DNA from: Magicicada septendecula
Taxonomy: Eukaryota; Arthropoda; Insecta; Hemiptera; Cicadidae
Direction: 5' to 3'
DNA: 64,000 nt
NCBI GenBank assembly: GCA_034769895.1
Contig: CM068373.1
Span: forward strand, 20,875,967-20,939,966
Of this stretch, positions 46,765 through 58,030 are shown piece after piece. The position numbers were made by a program, and so were the translations under genes. The notes below the pieces were generated by a model, which saw only the letters and a program-made list of their open reading frames with translations, was not told the DNA's origin and made no database searches. Every line of letters starts with the position of its first letter. Positions within the stretch are counted from its first letter, which is position 1.

Positions 46765-47209
46765 TTGCGTCGACGTTTCGACAATATTTATTGTCACCTT
46801 CAGGACCTGTGTATGAAATACAAAAGAAATGTCAAACACAATGGAACAATTAAATATTTGGGTGAACGTGTTCATGTATGTGAGTGTGTGCATGCGTATG
46901 TATGTATCATTGTATATGTGAAGACTTATGATAGTTTGTTTCCATCTTCAAATTATCCTTAACAAAATGAGCAAATTATAGTATGAGAGAACTTAATTTA
47001 TACAGTATTACAATTTAAATTACTAAATATAATGATATTTTAATTATTAAACAAACAATAATGAACAATTGTGGATATTAGATTGGTACATAAATTGTTT
47101 ATACCTACAGCAGTCAACATATAGCAAAGTAAAATATATTACTTATAACTAAAACAGATTCTAATCTGGGGCCATTATTCAGTTTTTGGCCCCTGAGGGG
47201 CATCAGCCA
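46765..47209. other. No gene seen
   Basis: Contains GTCGACGTTTCGACAATATT and ATTGTCACCTTCAGGAC near 46768-46805, whose complement is a hairpin-GAAAC string like those of Penelope-associated repeats, and a TGTG-rich run near 46870. Confidence 0.4.
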
Positions 47210-48274
47210 ATGGAAATTTATACGAGAATGAAAGCTGCATATGGTGACTATAGTTATTCTCATACAGTAGTGGTTGAATGGTACAATAAATTTTGACAAG
47301 GAAGAGAATCCACTAAAGATTTGGCCTGTTCCAGACCTACATGTGTTGCAGCATCAGATGAAAATGTGAGACAGCTGGAAACTGCTTTACACGCAAATAG
47401 GTGCATAAAAGTTAGAGAACTTTCTCAAATGTTTTGCATCAGCATGGGAGCTGTTCATTCCCTCATACATAGTCTTGGCTGTCATAAAGTTGCTGCTCAG
47501 TGGATTCCATGACTGCTTACTGATGACCAGAAACATTTGTGTTAAGCCTTATCATTACAGCATTTGATGCGCTATCAACAACAAGGTAATGCCTTTCTAC
47601 ACCAAATTGTTGCCAGTGATGAGTCTTGGTCACTACGAACCAGAATTGAAACGTCAGAGTATGCAGTGGAAGCATGGACAATCTCCGAAGGCAAAAGAAT
47701 GTTGGTCCCAACCTTTGGCAGGAAAACTAATGATGACCGTATTTTTTTATTATCAGGGTGTGCTGCTCTTAGATTTTAAAGAACCTGGTGTCACCATCAA
47801 CGCTGAGCGATATGTAGACAGCTTAAAACACTTATGGGTCAGCACCATAATAAACGTCCCAGGAAGCTCACAAATGGTGTCATTCTTCTGCATGATAATG
47901 ATCGATCCCATGTAGCCCAGATGATTAAACTTGGTCCCAGATGATCTGCTTGGTCGTATGAAGTGGGAAGTCTTACAACATCCATCTTACAGCCCGATTT
48001 GTTCCTGTGTGATTATCATATTTTTGGCCCTAAAAGAAATCACTTTATTAAAGATATTAAAATATGAAGTATGTGATTAAAAGAAATCACATATTTCATA
48101 TTAAAGAAATCACTAAAAGGACGGCAATTCAAATCGGAAGCTGAGGTAGAGTTTGGTGTTAGCGAATGGTTCCGCAAACAGCTGCAAGAATTTTACCAGC
48201 AGAGAATCTACAGATTAGTGCAACAGTGGGACTCGTGCCTTAATGTTAACGGAGACTTCTTTAAAAATCTTTGA
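47210..48274 (+). pseudogene. mariner transposase relic, copy 3
   Basis: From MEIYTRMKAAYGDYSYSHTV the order is that of the SETMAR-related mariner branch. The second helix-turn-helix reads VRELSQMFCISMGAVHSLIH. The QQGNAFLHQIVASDESW segment is the first catalytic Asp region (Thr of DETW replaced by Ser). After a one-base shift (47589-47915) come MTVFFYYQGVLLLDF, TINAERYVDSLKHL and ILLHDNDRSHVAQ with the second Asp region. The C-terminus (WFRKQLQEFYQQRI, then LNVNGDFFKNL) ends near 48274. A 25-bp duplication at about 48055-48110 disrupts the region between. Not functional. Confidence 0.88.
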
Positions 48275-48489
48275 ATAAAAAATCCTTTACAGCCTCTAAA
48301 CGTGTTTCTATTGAACAATCCTCGTAATATTAAAATTGTAATATAGACATTAGTGTTCTGTAGTTGGAAATCATGCACTATGTATTGTTATTACTGCAAC
48401 ACATTATGGATAATAAAATTCAAGAATTTTATTATTTTATATTTTGCTTATAGTTTATAAACTTAATTGATTACAGAATTTTCTATATT

Positions 48490-49389
48490 CAAGGACCACA
48501 TAAAGAAAGATTAGATGATATTTTGTCACAAATAAGAGAAATAGTGATGTTGATTACTTCAATACTATTGTAGCTTGTACTTAAAAAGCGGCAGATGATG
48601 TTCTTGGCAAGAGGAAGAAATACAGTAGGGGAGAAAATCCAAGAGTTTAGAACAAAGAAATAGTGGATGCATTAAATAGTAAAAGTAAGTTAACAAGAAA
48701 TATCTCCAAATAAGATTGACGGTACAGAACAAGAATGTCAAAATATAATAAATATAGGAAAATCAGCAGGAAATTAGGAACCTTGGGAGCAGTGGCGGCG
48801 CAAGCTAGAGGGGCGCAATCATAAACAATTTTAACAGTGTAAAGTATTACCTAAAATGGCAAATGAAATGAATAAATCCAATTATATCTTGAAATCCAAT
48901 TAAATCCAATTTACATATCTTGGTACTATAGTCAATGACCGATGGGACCACTCTCAAGAAATAAAGAGCAGAATTGAAAAGGTAAGAGCAGTGTACATTA
49001 GAATGAACAGTTTATTCAAAAGTCATGATTTAACAATAAACACAAAGATAAGACTTTTACGCTGCTACGTATTCTCAGTCCTCTTCTACGATTTATAATC
49101 TTGGACTTTGACTGAAGCCACAACTAAAAAATTGGAATCTTTTGAAATATGGCTTTACTGTAGAATACTGAGCATTTCATGGACAACAGATACCGGTATA
49201 ACTAATGTTGAAGTTCTTAGAAAGATGAAGAAAGATAGGGAAGTTATTTACACAGTGAAGATAAGAAAGCTTCAGTATCTGGGACATCTCATGAGAAATG
49301 AACAGAGTTTTTACTTGTTGCAGTCCATACTACAGGGAAAAGTACTTGGAAAGAGAAAAGTTGGGCGACCGAGAACCTCATGGCTGTGA
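48490..49389 (+). pseudogene. LINE fragment (endonuclease-reverse transcriptase C-terminus)
   Basis: Upstream part decayed (PHKERLDDILSQIREI near 48500). From 48900 the frame reads FTYLGTIVNDRWDHSQEIKS, IRLLRCYVFSVLFYDL, then 49108-49389 KKLESFEIWLYCRILSISW, KIRKLQYLGHLMRNEQ, GKRKVGRPRTSWL. This is the conserved region after the RT palm in a LINE group common in insects. The catalytic part is missing. It is a different family from the LINE at 38868. Confidence 0.8.
48794..48832 (+). other. Possible hAT terminus remnant
   Basis: CAGTGGCGGCGCAAGCTAGA is similar in style to the CAGTGGCGCA hAT ends elsewhere in the window. No partner end is seen. Confidence 0.3.
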
Positions 49390-50054
49390 AATTTAAGTGA
49401 CCTGGTTTGGCATGAATACAACTGACTTATTCCATGGAGCAGTGTAGAAAGTTAAAATAGTCTGTATAATATCCATCACTCGAAAAGGATAGGAACTATC
49501 AGAAGAAGATATGTTGAAAGTAAATTCTGCCCTGCTATTTTTCATAGATTTCATCTTTTCCAACATTTTGTTACCTAAATTGTCAATATATTGCACTACA
49601 TTTTTGTTTGTGGACGTCATTGGCACTGCATTTAGATGGCCGTTACCCATTGTATTTTGCAAAACAAAATACATGTCTTGACTCTTTTAAGTGTTGAAAA
49701 CCAATGCTCTGATCCTGCAGTTGTCATTAGCATCATTAAAATTATTTTTAGTATTTTTATAGTTCCAGGGAAATATCAGTAAAATTATGTTGTAACAATA
49801 ACACAAGGCAGTTTATGGCTCCAATTTTTTGACTGAAGTCCTGTTGTAAATAAATACATTTTAATTCTGTTGTTAAACGAGTTTGATCTAGAAGTGGATG
49901 TGTAGAACACACTGTTTCCAAAACATCCACTGGAAACAGTGTTTTGAATGTTGTATACTAAAGAACCCCAGACCCACATTCAAAGTAATATTATGAATAC
50001 ATTAAGTTATATTGTGATTGCTACTATTAAAACTATTTAGAATTGTACATAGCT
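49390..50054. other. No gene seen
   Basis: Contains a perfect-looking hairpin near 49906-49946 (ACACTGTTTCCA ... TGGAAACAGTGT) and AT-rich sequence. The minus ORF 49393-49674 has no recognised domain. Confidence 0.4.
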
Positions 50055-50574
50055 TGTGTTACCCACGTAGGTTAAGTATGTATTTATGTGTATTTACATT
50101 ATCCAAAATTTATGTATAACTTATGTATATTGATAGACACTAGAATATTGTGTGTAAATGTAATTTCCATTGGTAAAGAGATAAAGAAACATAGTTTGTT
50201 CTACAAGATTCTAGAATATACGCTTAGAATTTTCTCGACTTATCTAGTAAGTGAGAAAGGCTAATGATGTCATTATCAACCTACATAAGACGGTAGTATA
50301 TCGAGAAACCAGTTACAATTTATTGTGAGTTCTGTTAAGTACATTATAGAGTCAGTATGTATGTTTGATACCATGTCTGTGGATCAATATTATATTTGTG
50401 TTGTTTGTATAATTTATGATTGGGCTAATAATCAATATCACAGATGTGAAAAAATTTGTATTGTCTGTGTTATATATTTACTGGTGAAAAATTATTTGTG
50501 GTAACAATAAATAAATAAAATGTTGACAGTGATACAGGTGGTTTTATTTTGATTGCTGACGAGAAGATATAAAA
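50055..50574 (+). repeat. Candidate solo LTR with leader
   Basis: Starts TGTGTTACCCACG, contains AATAAATAAATAAAA near 50507, and is followed by TTGGCAACCATGACAGG at 50575, which looks like a TTGGCA-type primer-binding site with leader sequence to about 50755. The 3' end does not close in CA, and no second LTR or coding region is present, so this is tentative. Confidence 0.3.
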
Positions 50575-51335
50575 TTGGCAACCATGACAGGATATGAGGT
50601 GAAGCTACGTACCTGTGAGGAAGCCATGAAGACATTGGGGAGGAGGAGATATTAATTCCAGGGGACTTGGTGTTGTGAAGGAATCACACTCTCAGAACAA
50701 GTCAGATGGATATGATGCAGAGTTAGTCCAGAAATGTCATCTGCCTAGAAAATAACAGATTATTTTGGTATTGATCTTGAGTTTTAAACAACTGAGCTGT
50801 TTGAAGATGACCACAGTTTGAGAAGCTGCCTTTAATGTGTAATATTATTACATCACACAGTTCTTTGACAAACTTACTTCTTGGTAATTGTCTTTTTTAT
50901 TCTCCTCTTTGTTGAATGAGAATTTTCTCCACTATTGCTTTGAATAGTGTCAGTCTCATTTCTAATGTTTTTAACAAAAATCTACAAATATGTATATCAC
51001 TTTGAAGTTCGATACTATTCTTATTTCTTGACTGGATTTGAAGTATATAAAGTATTATACTGTTACAATGGTCTACTGATCGTCGTATAGTACAGTGGAA
51101 AACAAAATACAAGACACCAATGAAGTCACTAATCTCCAGCTTTAATTATCACAATTAAACAGTTTGTAATCAACAAGACAGTCTCTTATAACAAATCAAA
51201 TAAAAATTGTTCATACGCAATAATAATGTTAACTAATTTAAAACATAATTGTATCACGATTGTCCTGCACAATTATAAAACACATAACACTTTGCCACAA
51301 TACTTCGAACAGCAACGTGTAAATCGCCTGACAAT

Positions 51336-51396
51336 AACTCAACTAAGCGTAGGTGAAGTCTTGTATTTATACCCTGTTGAGATACCAGAATATTCC
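51336..51396 (-). promoter_or_regulatory. Heat-shock-like promoter, left arm
   Basis: Minus-strand TATAAATA at 51371-51364 has a GGAAT-ATTCT pair just upstream (51396-51387) and AGAAC-ATTCT further upstream (51555-51546). The initiator position matches the right arm but reads TGAGT rather than TCAGT. Transcription would run leftward. Confidence 0.45.
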
Positions 51397-52079
51397 ATAC
51401 TACGCGTCAAGAATGCTAGTAGAAAACATGGTGAAATCTGGATCAGTCTCGGATGTGTGACAAGTGTCACGTAATTGTCCTTCATCTCAGTAGCAACAAT
51501 ACGTACGCACGCATACATTACAGCTGGAATAGCCGGGAAACACGTAGAATGTTCTATGGTGTAATGGTGTAACATTTTTTCCGTATTATGTAACAATATT
51601 ATAAAGTATGCCAACATGAGGAAAATGTTGGTAAAAAAAATATGAGGCAAAATAAAAATTCTGGGTCTTCTAGAGCTCCTCTGGAAGCTTAATTTCGAAG
51701 CTTAATTAGAAACAGTACAAGACCCAAAGCTAAATTAGAAATAGCGCTTCTTAGGCATTTATCTTCAATCTCTTCAAAGACTTTTATGAGCTTCTCTCAA
51801 TTCCCGTGCCCAGTATTGACAGTCCTATACTATTATCAGGATCAATGGCAATTTAAAACTTGTAATGTGTGTGGGTTGGGGGGGGGGGGCATTAAACAGT
51901 AGTAGACGGTGAAACAATATTATAAAAAAATAAATCGAGGTTACATGTAATCAACAAACAGTATATATAATTCATATTGTTATGCCATCACAGAACGTTC
52001 TACTTGTTTCTCGGCTATCCAAGCTGTAATGTTGTGTGCGTACGTGACACTTGACATGCGAGACAGTGTTACGTAATAC

Positions 52080-52257
52080 AGAACATTCTCGTACATTCGA
52101 TACTGTTGCTCGACAAGCTTCTCAGCTAGCCCAAGGGTGCGTGTTTCTGACAAGGCCGCGCTGGAGTATCTTCTATCATTTTCAAGTGTTTGTTAAGGAC
52201 GCATATTATGGAACCCTGCAGGCTATAAATACCCCAATCCGCCGCTTAGTTTTCAGT
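52080..52257 (+). promoter_or_regulatory. Heat-shock-like promoter, right arm
   Basis: AGAAC-ATTCT-CGTAC-ATTCG at 52080-52099 has the nGAAn/nTTCn alternation of a heat-shock element in three of four units. Another GAACGTTC pair lies at 51993-52000. TATAAATA at 52224-52231 is followed by TCAGT at 52253-52257, whose A is 31 bases from the first T of the box: the spacing of an arthropod TATA/initiator core promoter. A leader of about 245 bases without a long ORF follows to the arm end. Confidence 0.55.
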
Positions 52258-52724
52258 TTATGTCGGGTAATTTACACAGTGCGCCTCAAGTGGTGTATCA
52301 GTGAAAAGTGATTATAGTGCGGAATTCTTTACAGTTGACATTATTATTTGTATGGACAGATTTGCTCGAATTATTGTACGAGTATAATCTTGTTGAATAA
52401 CTTGTTGATTTCAAACTGTTAATTGACATTAATTAACGCTGGTGGTTAGTGACTTAATTGCTGTCTTGTATTTTGTTTTCCACTGTACCATACGACGATC
52501 AGTTAAACTGCAGTAACAATATTTTAAAAAGTTAATAAGAAGGCAACCTGTAAGGTCCTCCCTAGAACCACCATTGATCAACGTTTATAAAAGGTGTAGA
52601 CTCATGTAACGTGTCAGACTTGCATATATTTTTATTTGTTTTAATAATTTTGCATATTGGGAATTCGCACTATATTATTAATTCTGAATACTATACTATT
52701 ATGAACACTGCACTATGTTATTGT

Positions 52725-53195
52725 GAATAAGCTGCGTAAGTTCAACCTTATGTGCGGGACCATTAGGCGAACCCTTCAGTCAGCAAGTAAAGGAACACGC
52801 CTAAAATTCTACAAAGTGATGGCCCTTCCCACACTTCTTTATGGGTCTGAGAATTGGACTAAACGAAAGGCCAGGCCACTCGCATCCAAGCGGCTGAAAT
52901 TAAATGAGATTTCTCAGGGACGTGGCAGGGTATACTCTCCATGATCATACAAGAAACACAGATATACGCCAGGAACTGAATATTATGAGTATACTCGACA
53001 GGATCGCCCAGTATTGCTGAATTGGTGGGAACATCTTTGCCGAATGGATGACTGCCGCATCCCCAAACTACTCTGGAACTATGAGCCGAGGGGTCAGAGA
53101 GGTGTGGGACGTTCGAGGAATCGCTGATGTGACCAGCTCTAATCTGCCTAGTTGAGACCAGAACAAACCATCCTTGGTTTAATCCTTGAAGAAGA
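52725..53195 (+). pseudogene. LINE 3' fragment
   Basis: The frame reads CGTIRRTLQSASKGTRLKFY, KVMALPTLLYGSENWTKRKA (52723-52944). Then, in shifted frames, come a QDRPVLLNWWEHLCRM block and an RGVGRSRNR block, ending in a GAT repeat near 53195. It is related to the fragment in the glutaredoxin intron. Confidence 0.75.
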
Positions 53196-54149
53196 TGATG
53201 ATGATTATTGATTATTATTAATTCTGCATTTTCCTTGGAGTCGAGACTGTTTATCTGATGTCTTCTTAAGCAATCTTCTAGTCTTTAACGATAAATATGA
53301 TAAATAACGATAGTATTCAGAGGATAAATGCTTGACACAGGCAGTGGCGCACCCAGTATTTTTTTGGGGGGGGTTTGAAAATTTAGAAACAAGGTGCACA
53401 ATTTTGGTTTTTCTCATTCTTTTCTTTACAAGGAGGGCTTTTTCCTGGAGAAACGACAATACGCAACTTATAAGGAGCCAATGTCGCAAGAACAGGTAAA
53501 TTAACTTTACTTCATAGAATTTCACTCATGTACGTTCCACCTATAATGCTGCAAAGGGATACTGTACGTGTAAGAATCACACACACAATGTTTGTAAGAA
53601 TTATGAGTTAAAAACATGTTAAGCACAGGGTTATTAATTTGCATATGCTTATTGAATAATTTAAATTACTTAATCAGTAGACGCTGACTTTATTGAAGTA
53701 ATAATACAATAATATAGTTAAAATAATCAGACAAAGCAGTTGCGCACTTTGTAGTGGGGATAAGGCGGGAAGAATGTTATACACGTGAGTAGAAAAAGTC
53801 CTTTTGACAATATTAGCCATCTCCCTGAATGACGAGTCTACGTACGGAGGTTTTGATTTTGATTTCTATTTCGACACTACTAAACAGTACATACGGACGT
53901 TTTGTAAGACGAAACAAGCAATAGATACAACCAAGGTACCATACAAAGATTTCACGAGTTAGAAAATGTTTAACATTTAGTAGGCCTACTGCAATTATTT
54001 TGTAAACAGTGATGTGGCATTTTGTGTCTATTGCAGTCTTTCTCCAGATCTTGTAGTCGAGCATAGACATTAACAAACATTGTATATTTTGAAGTACATA
54101 ATAGTTTGTGTACATGTTACGATTCAGGAAAAAACGTAGTAATATCCGT

Positions 54150-54320
54150 AAAAAAAAGTCTCTGACGAAGTGACGAAAACTAGTTCAAGCTACAAGGTGA
54201 AAGTTTAACATTTTTACCAATAAAAAATTAGTGTTCCGAGTCAGTAGTTGTATATGATATTTATAATTAGTTAATCAACGGACATGGCATGGATAACCAA
54301 ATCCATGAATACAGTCAACA
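54150..54320 (+). repeat. Dispersed repeat, copy 3 of the CTGA-AAGCTTATAATAAGC family
   Basis: Contains CTGACGAAGTGACGAAAACT, GTTCAAGCTACAAGGTGAAA, GTGTTCCGAGTCAGTAGT and TTATAATTAGTTAATCAACG, matching the right arm and flank of 41235-41500. The stem block is deleted here. Confidence 0.8.
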
Positions 54321-55058
54321 TTACCCTGGCAACTTAATTTGTTTGAATAAGTAACATCAATAACAGGCTCGAATGTGAAATGACTGTGTGTGTTTTAAAA
54401 AAACAACATATGTAAATTGTCCATAAAGAACAGGAGAGACAATATTAATGAAAAAATTATACCAAAACTGTTTGAGTAATATAGCATTTAATTACTTACA
54501 ACCAATTACAAATATTTAGCTCAATTCTTCCATCCCACTAATGTTTCCTTCACTGTTATTATAACTCAAATCGTCTTCACGGCTGCTACCCCATTATTTA
54601 TTAATTTTGAAACGAACTGTTACATTATACACTCCTTGGTCTGATCTCATGTAATCTTTTCAATTTTCATAACATGGTCACATCTTGATGTGCAATCTAT
54701 GAAAGAAATACACTCAAATTCCTTTTTTGCTAAGTTTCTAACACTGTCAATGGAAAATGCACGTTTTTTTAGCACGCTTCTTCACGATTACCTAAATCAG
54801 TTATAGGGTTAAGATCAGGAAGTCAGGATGAGTAAGTGGAAGCTGTAAAATGTAATGTCCATGGTTTGCCAAAACAGTGGTTATTATAAGAGTTCTGTAT
54901 GTTGGTTTACTTTGTTTAAATAGCGAATAGAACTCAGGTTAAGATAAATGGACTAAAGAAATCCAATTATTCACTAACCAGTTAATCGTGTTTGTCTTTT
55001 TGTTAATGATGTTGCAGGTGGATTTATTTATTCATTGAAATTTTCAGGCACATTTGTC

Positions 55059-55328
55059 GATGAAAACGTACCAAAAGCAATAGGAAACTTTTAATAGAAT
55101 AACACAATAGAAAGTTAAGAAAAAATATATAAGAAAAATATGGCAATTCAGAGAAGAATGGCGTCTATCCACGTTTTTTTTTAACTGATGTTGAATTCAG
55201 TTCGTCTATGTAAACTATAGGCCGCCGTTCTTCTCTGAATTGCCATATTTTTCTTATATATTTTCTGTTAACTTTCTAATGAGTTATTCTATTAAAAGTT
55301 TCCTATTGCTTTTGGCACGTTTTCATCG
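55059..55328. repeat. Inverted repeat, arms about 105 bp
   Basis: Left arm 55059-55163 (CGATGAAAACGTACCAAAAG ... GAGAAGAATGGCG) and right arm 55222-55328 are inverse copies with few differences, around a 58-bp spacer. A foldback element inside the large hAT. Confidence 0.88.
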
Positions 55329-55789
55329 AAATCTGATTTGACGAATAATGTGGCTCAGACTAGATGCACTACCATTATAATTAATTTATCTCTTAAAAAT
55401 TGTTTAAAATACTTTGAATGTTGGTGAATTTCCCCTTCTATGAATTGATATTCGTAAATAATTAATCGAATAGTACAATTGTCAAAATCGTCTAAATCGG
55501 TTTTTATTTCCTTTGTTGGGCATTTTTTATGGGAAGTACTGAAAGACTTTAAGTCAGCCGTATACGCGGATGCTTCTTTAATAATTCTAAAAACGCTACT
55601 TAGGCATACCGCACGCCTGAGCTTCCCTTTCCTGCAACTTTCTTTCTGATATTCCCTTATCTTCCGATTTAATAAACTTGTACACGTTATACATTATTTT
55701 CCGACTCTAACTATGCATGACTTTCCTTTGCACTGAAATTGACAGGCCACCCAGATTGATCTAGTTCACTCTCCAAAACCGTATATATA

Positions 55790-58030
55790 TTGTAACGTAC
55801 CAAATTGGCAGTTACATAAGGTAACTATCTAATGCGTCAAATAAAAGGATATCATGAAAATATTTCAACGTGCATAAAAGAAGAAACAGGAGAATATAAA
55901 CAAAGTGTGTATCTACGAACGAATATTATTGAAACAACCCAACAAAGAAGGAGGAAGAGTAATAAGGATATCATCGAGTATAAAAGAGAGAGAAAATGAC
56001 AACAAGCCAATATAATATGTTAACATCCAGGCCCAATAGATCCAAAATAGTGAGGGGATATGACGAAAATAATTACTAAAATAAAAAGGATACGAATCAA
56101 GTACAGCCACAATGGTGATAAAACAAACGAATTTGTTTATTAGTGTAAAATAATATGGAACAAGGATTACCATAACCACGAATAAAAATATGGAGGAGTA
56201 TGACAAGATTAAGGGAACATTGATTATCACAAATAATGTGTAACCCAGGAGAACACCGATAGTGAGCAACAACTAACCAGAAGAAGAAAAGAAGAAGAAG
56301 AGGAAAGGAAACATACCATGAAGAATGAAGATAATGTATGAACAGTACAAGACATCAACATTCATAAGATATACAAGGAATTAAAATTAATATAGTGACC
56401 GGAAGGAGTGTAATGATTATTCAAAGATCAATGACAAAGAAACCAGTGTTTAGCATCATTGAGTGATCACGAACAATAACAGTGAAAACTTAATATAAGT
56501 GTAACAACCTGTGATATGATAACCATTTTACCCCAAATAAACACCACAAACAATACAAGTGAAAATGTTTATAACGGAGAAAAATGATTAACCATTATAA
56601 GTGAAAGAATCCAAGATTAACTAGTTAAAATGCACAGACAATTAGTGTGACAAGTTTAATCAAGATTGTAACATCACATAGATAATCATTAAGACCACCA
56701 AAAGAAATATGAGACAGAACAGTAAATTAATTGTTCATAGGGACTAATAATAAAAGCTTTGTAAGCCTTAAAATGAAATGTGCCTGAATGCCATAGCAAG
56801 ACAGGACAAAATATAAATGAATTCCAGAACAAATAGTAGCAAATAAGCTAGTTTGTTAGGTATAAACCAATCAATGTACCAAAAACTAGGTGCAACCCAC
56901 CAAGACATGTAATATTATTAGACTAAGAATACCTGTGTTATTGTTTCAACAAATAGTGTAAAAATGTGTATAACTTAATAATAAACCATTGTAGTAGAAT
57001 GCCATAATGAGATGGAAATAGTTGAGTCAAATACTGCATAAAAATATGTTGCACATTGTTGTCAGACAACTGACACATAACCTCACAGAAGTGAACCTAT
57101 AACATAAAATCATGTACATTAGTTAAACCAAGCAACTATCCCCAATTGTTTCAAACAAAGACTAGTTAAGAATAATAATGCAAACCAATAAATACCATAT
57201 GTACTGAAGGACACAGCAAATGAATCAGATTGAATATGATATCATAAAGTCAAATGGACAGAACCCCAATGTGACAAGATAGTTAGTCAAAAAGCTAGTT
57301 ATCAAAACTTATCAAAAGATTGTGACAAATGTTACCAGTAGTTAGAGAAATGTCTAATACTGCTATGAGAACACCTCACAAATGTAATACTAGTAGTTTA
57401 ATAATTGAAATATTATAAACTAACTAACTGCAATTGTAAAATCAGATGTAAATAAACACCATACTACAACTTGGAGAGCTTTCAGATAACGAAAAGTTAA
57501 TAAATACATTGAACCAACAAGGTACAACAATTGTACACTATTTTAATTACTAACATTATATCCCTTGTGTAATAAAAGAATTAAATAAGTGACAAAATGG
57601 AGAAATGAGAACAGAAAGTATTTTGATCATACTATAAGTATATAAAAAATAACATTTTTAGCAAAATAAAATGTGAACAAATGTAAATAAATGTACATAT
57701 TAGTGTTAGGATGTCAAACATATGTAATAGGATAAGGAATAATAGCGTTACATGTAAATATAAACAATCGAACATGGTCGCTATGGACGCCATTAACAGA
57801 TATTGTTTAAACTGTAAATATAACTATGTTATGTACTAACATGAAGGAGAAATGGACTCGAGATGTTTAGTAATAAGTATTACAGTGTAATTATAACGAA
57901 ATATGGTGAAACAGACTTATTTATATTAAGAATCACCATATGAGGTTTTGAGATGGCCAAGTGAATTAATAATGAACGGATTTAGTGCTTGTTTAGACTT
58001 AAAATAAAGCCACAAGTGTCCGCGATTTAA
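55790..58030. other. Strand-asymmetric A-rich block
   Basis: The plus strand is A-rich and T-poor relative to the rest of the window, with no plus-strand ORF of note. The only long frame is a hydrophobic minus ORF (55913-56272) made of Ile/Leu/Phe/Tyr, which I take as a by-product of composition. The block starts at TGTAACGTACC next to AAATTGGCAGTTAC, which hints at an LTR/primer-site border, but no partner repeat was found. Confidence 0.4.

Larger units (their letters stand above)
51076..52502. repeat. 1.43 kb inverted-repeat unit with outward promoters
   Basis: Arms 51076 to about 51568 and about 51982 to 52502 are inverse copies of roughly 500 bp each, diverged and with indels, around a centre of about 410 bp. 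The outer ends read CTGATCGTCGTATRGTACAG and GGAAAACAAAATACAAGACA and are the best-conserved part. Each arm contains GAA/TTC heat-shock-element-like pairs and a TATAAATAC box facing outward. No ORF with a known domain and no target duplication were found. It is either a transposon-like palindrome or the shared upstream region of a divergent gene pair. Confidence 0.75.

Noticed and set aside
46768..46805. Hammerhead at the GTCGACGTTTCGACAATA block
   Set aside because: The complement reads CTGAAGG instead of CTGANGA and has no U-H cleavage site after the third stem, so it does not meet the core requirements.
50200..50222. A further heat-shock element (TTCTAGAA block)
   Set aside because: A single pair without a suitable TATA/initiator nearby; could be chance in AT-rich sequence.
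51060..52510. hAT assignment for the promoter palindrome because of an internal CAGTGGAAAAC
   Set aside because: The 8 bases outside that string are inverse, not direct, repeats, and the arm similarity continues beyond it.
55913..56272. Minus ORF of 119 residues that looks like a multi-span membrane protein
   Set aside because: Composition follows the A-rich plus strand; no family features, no initiation context, surrounded by sequence with the same bias.
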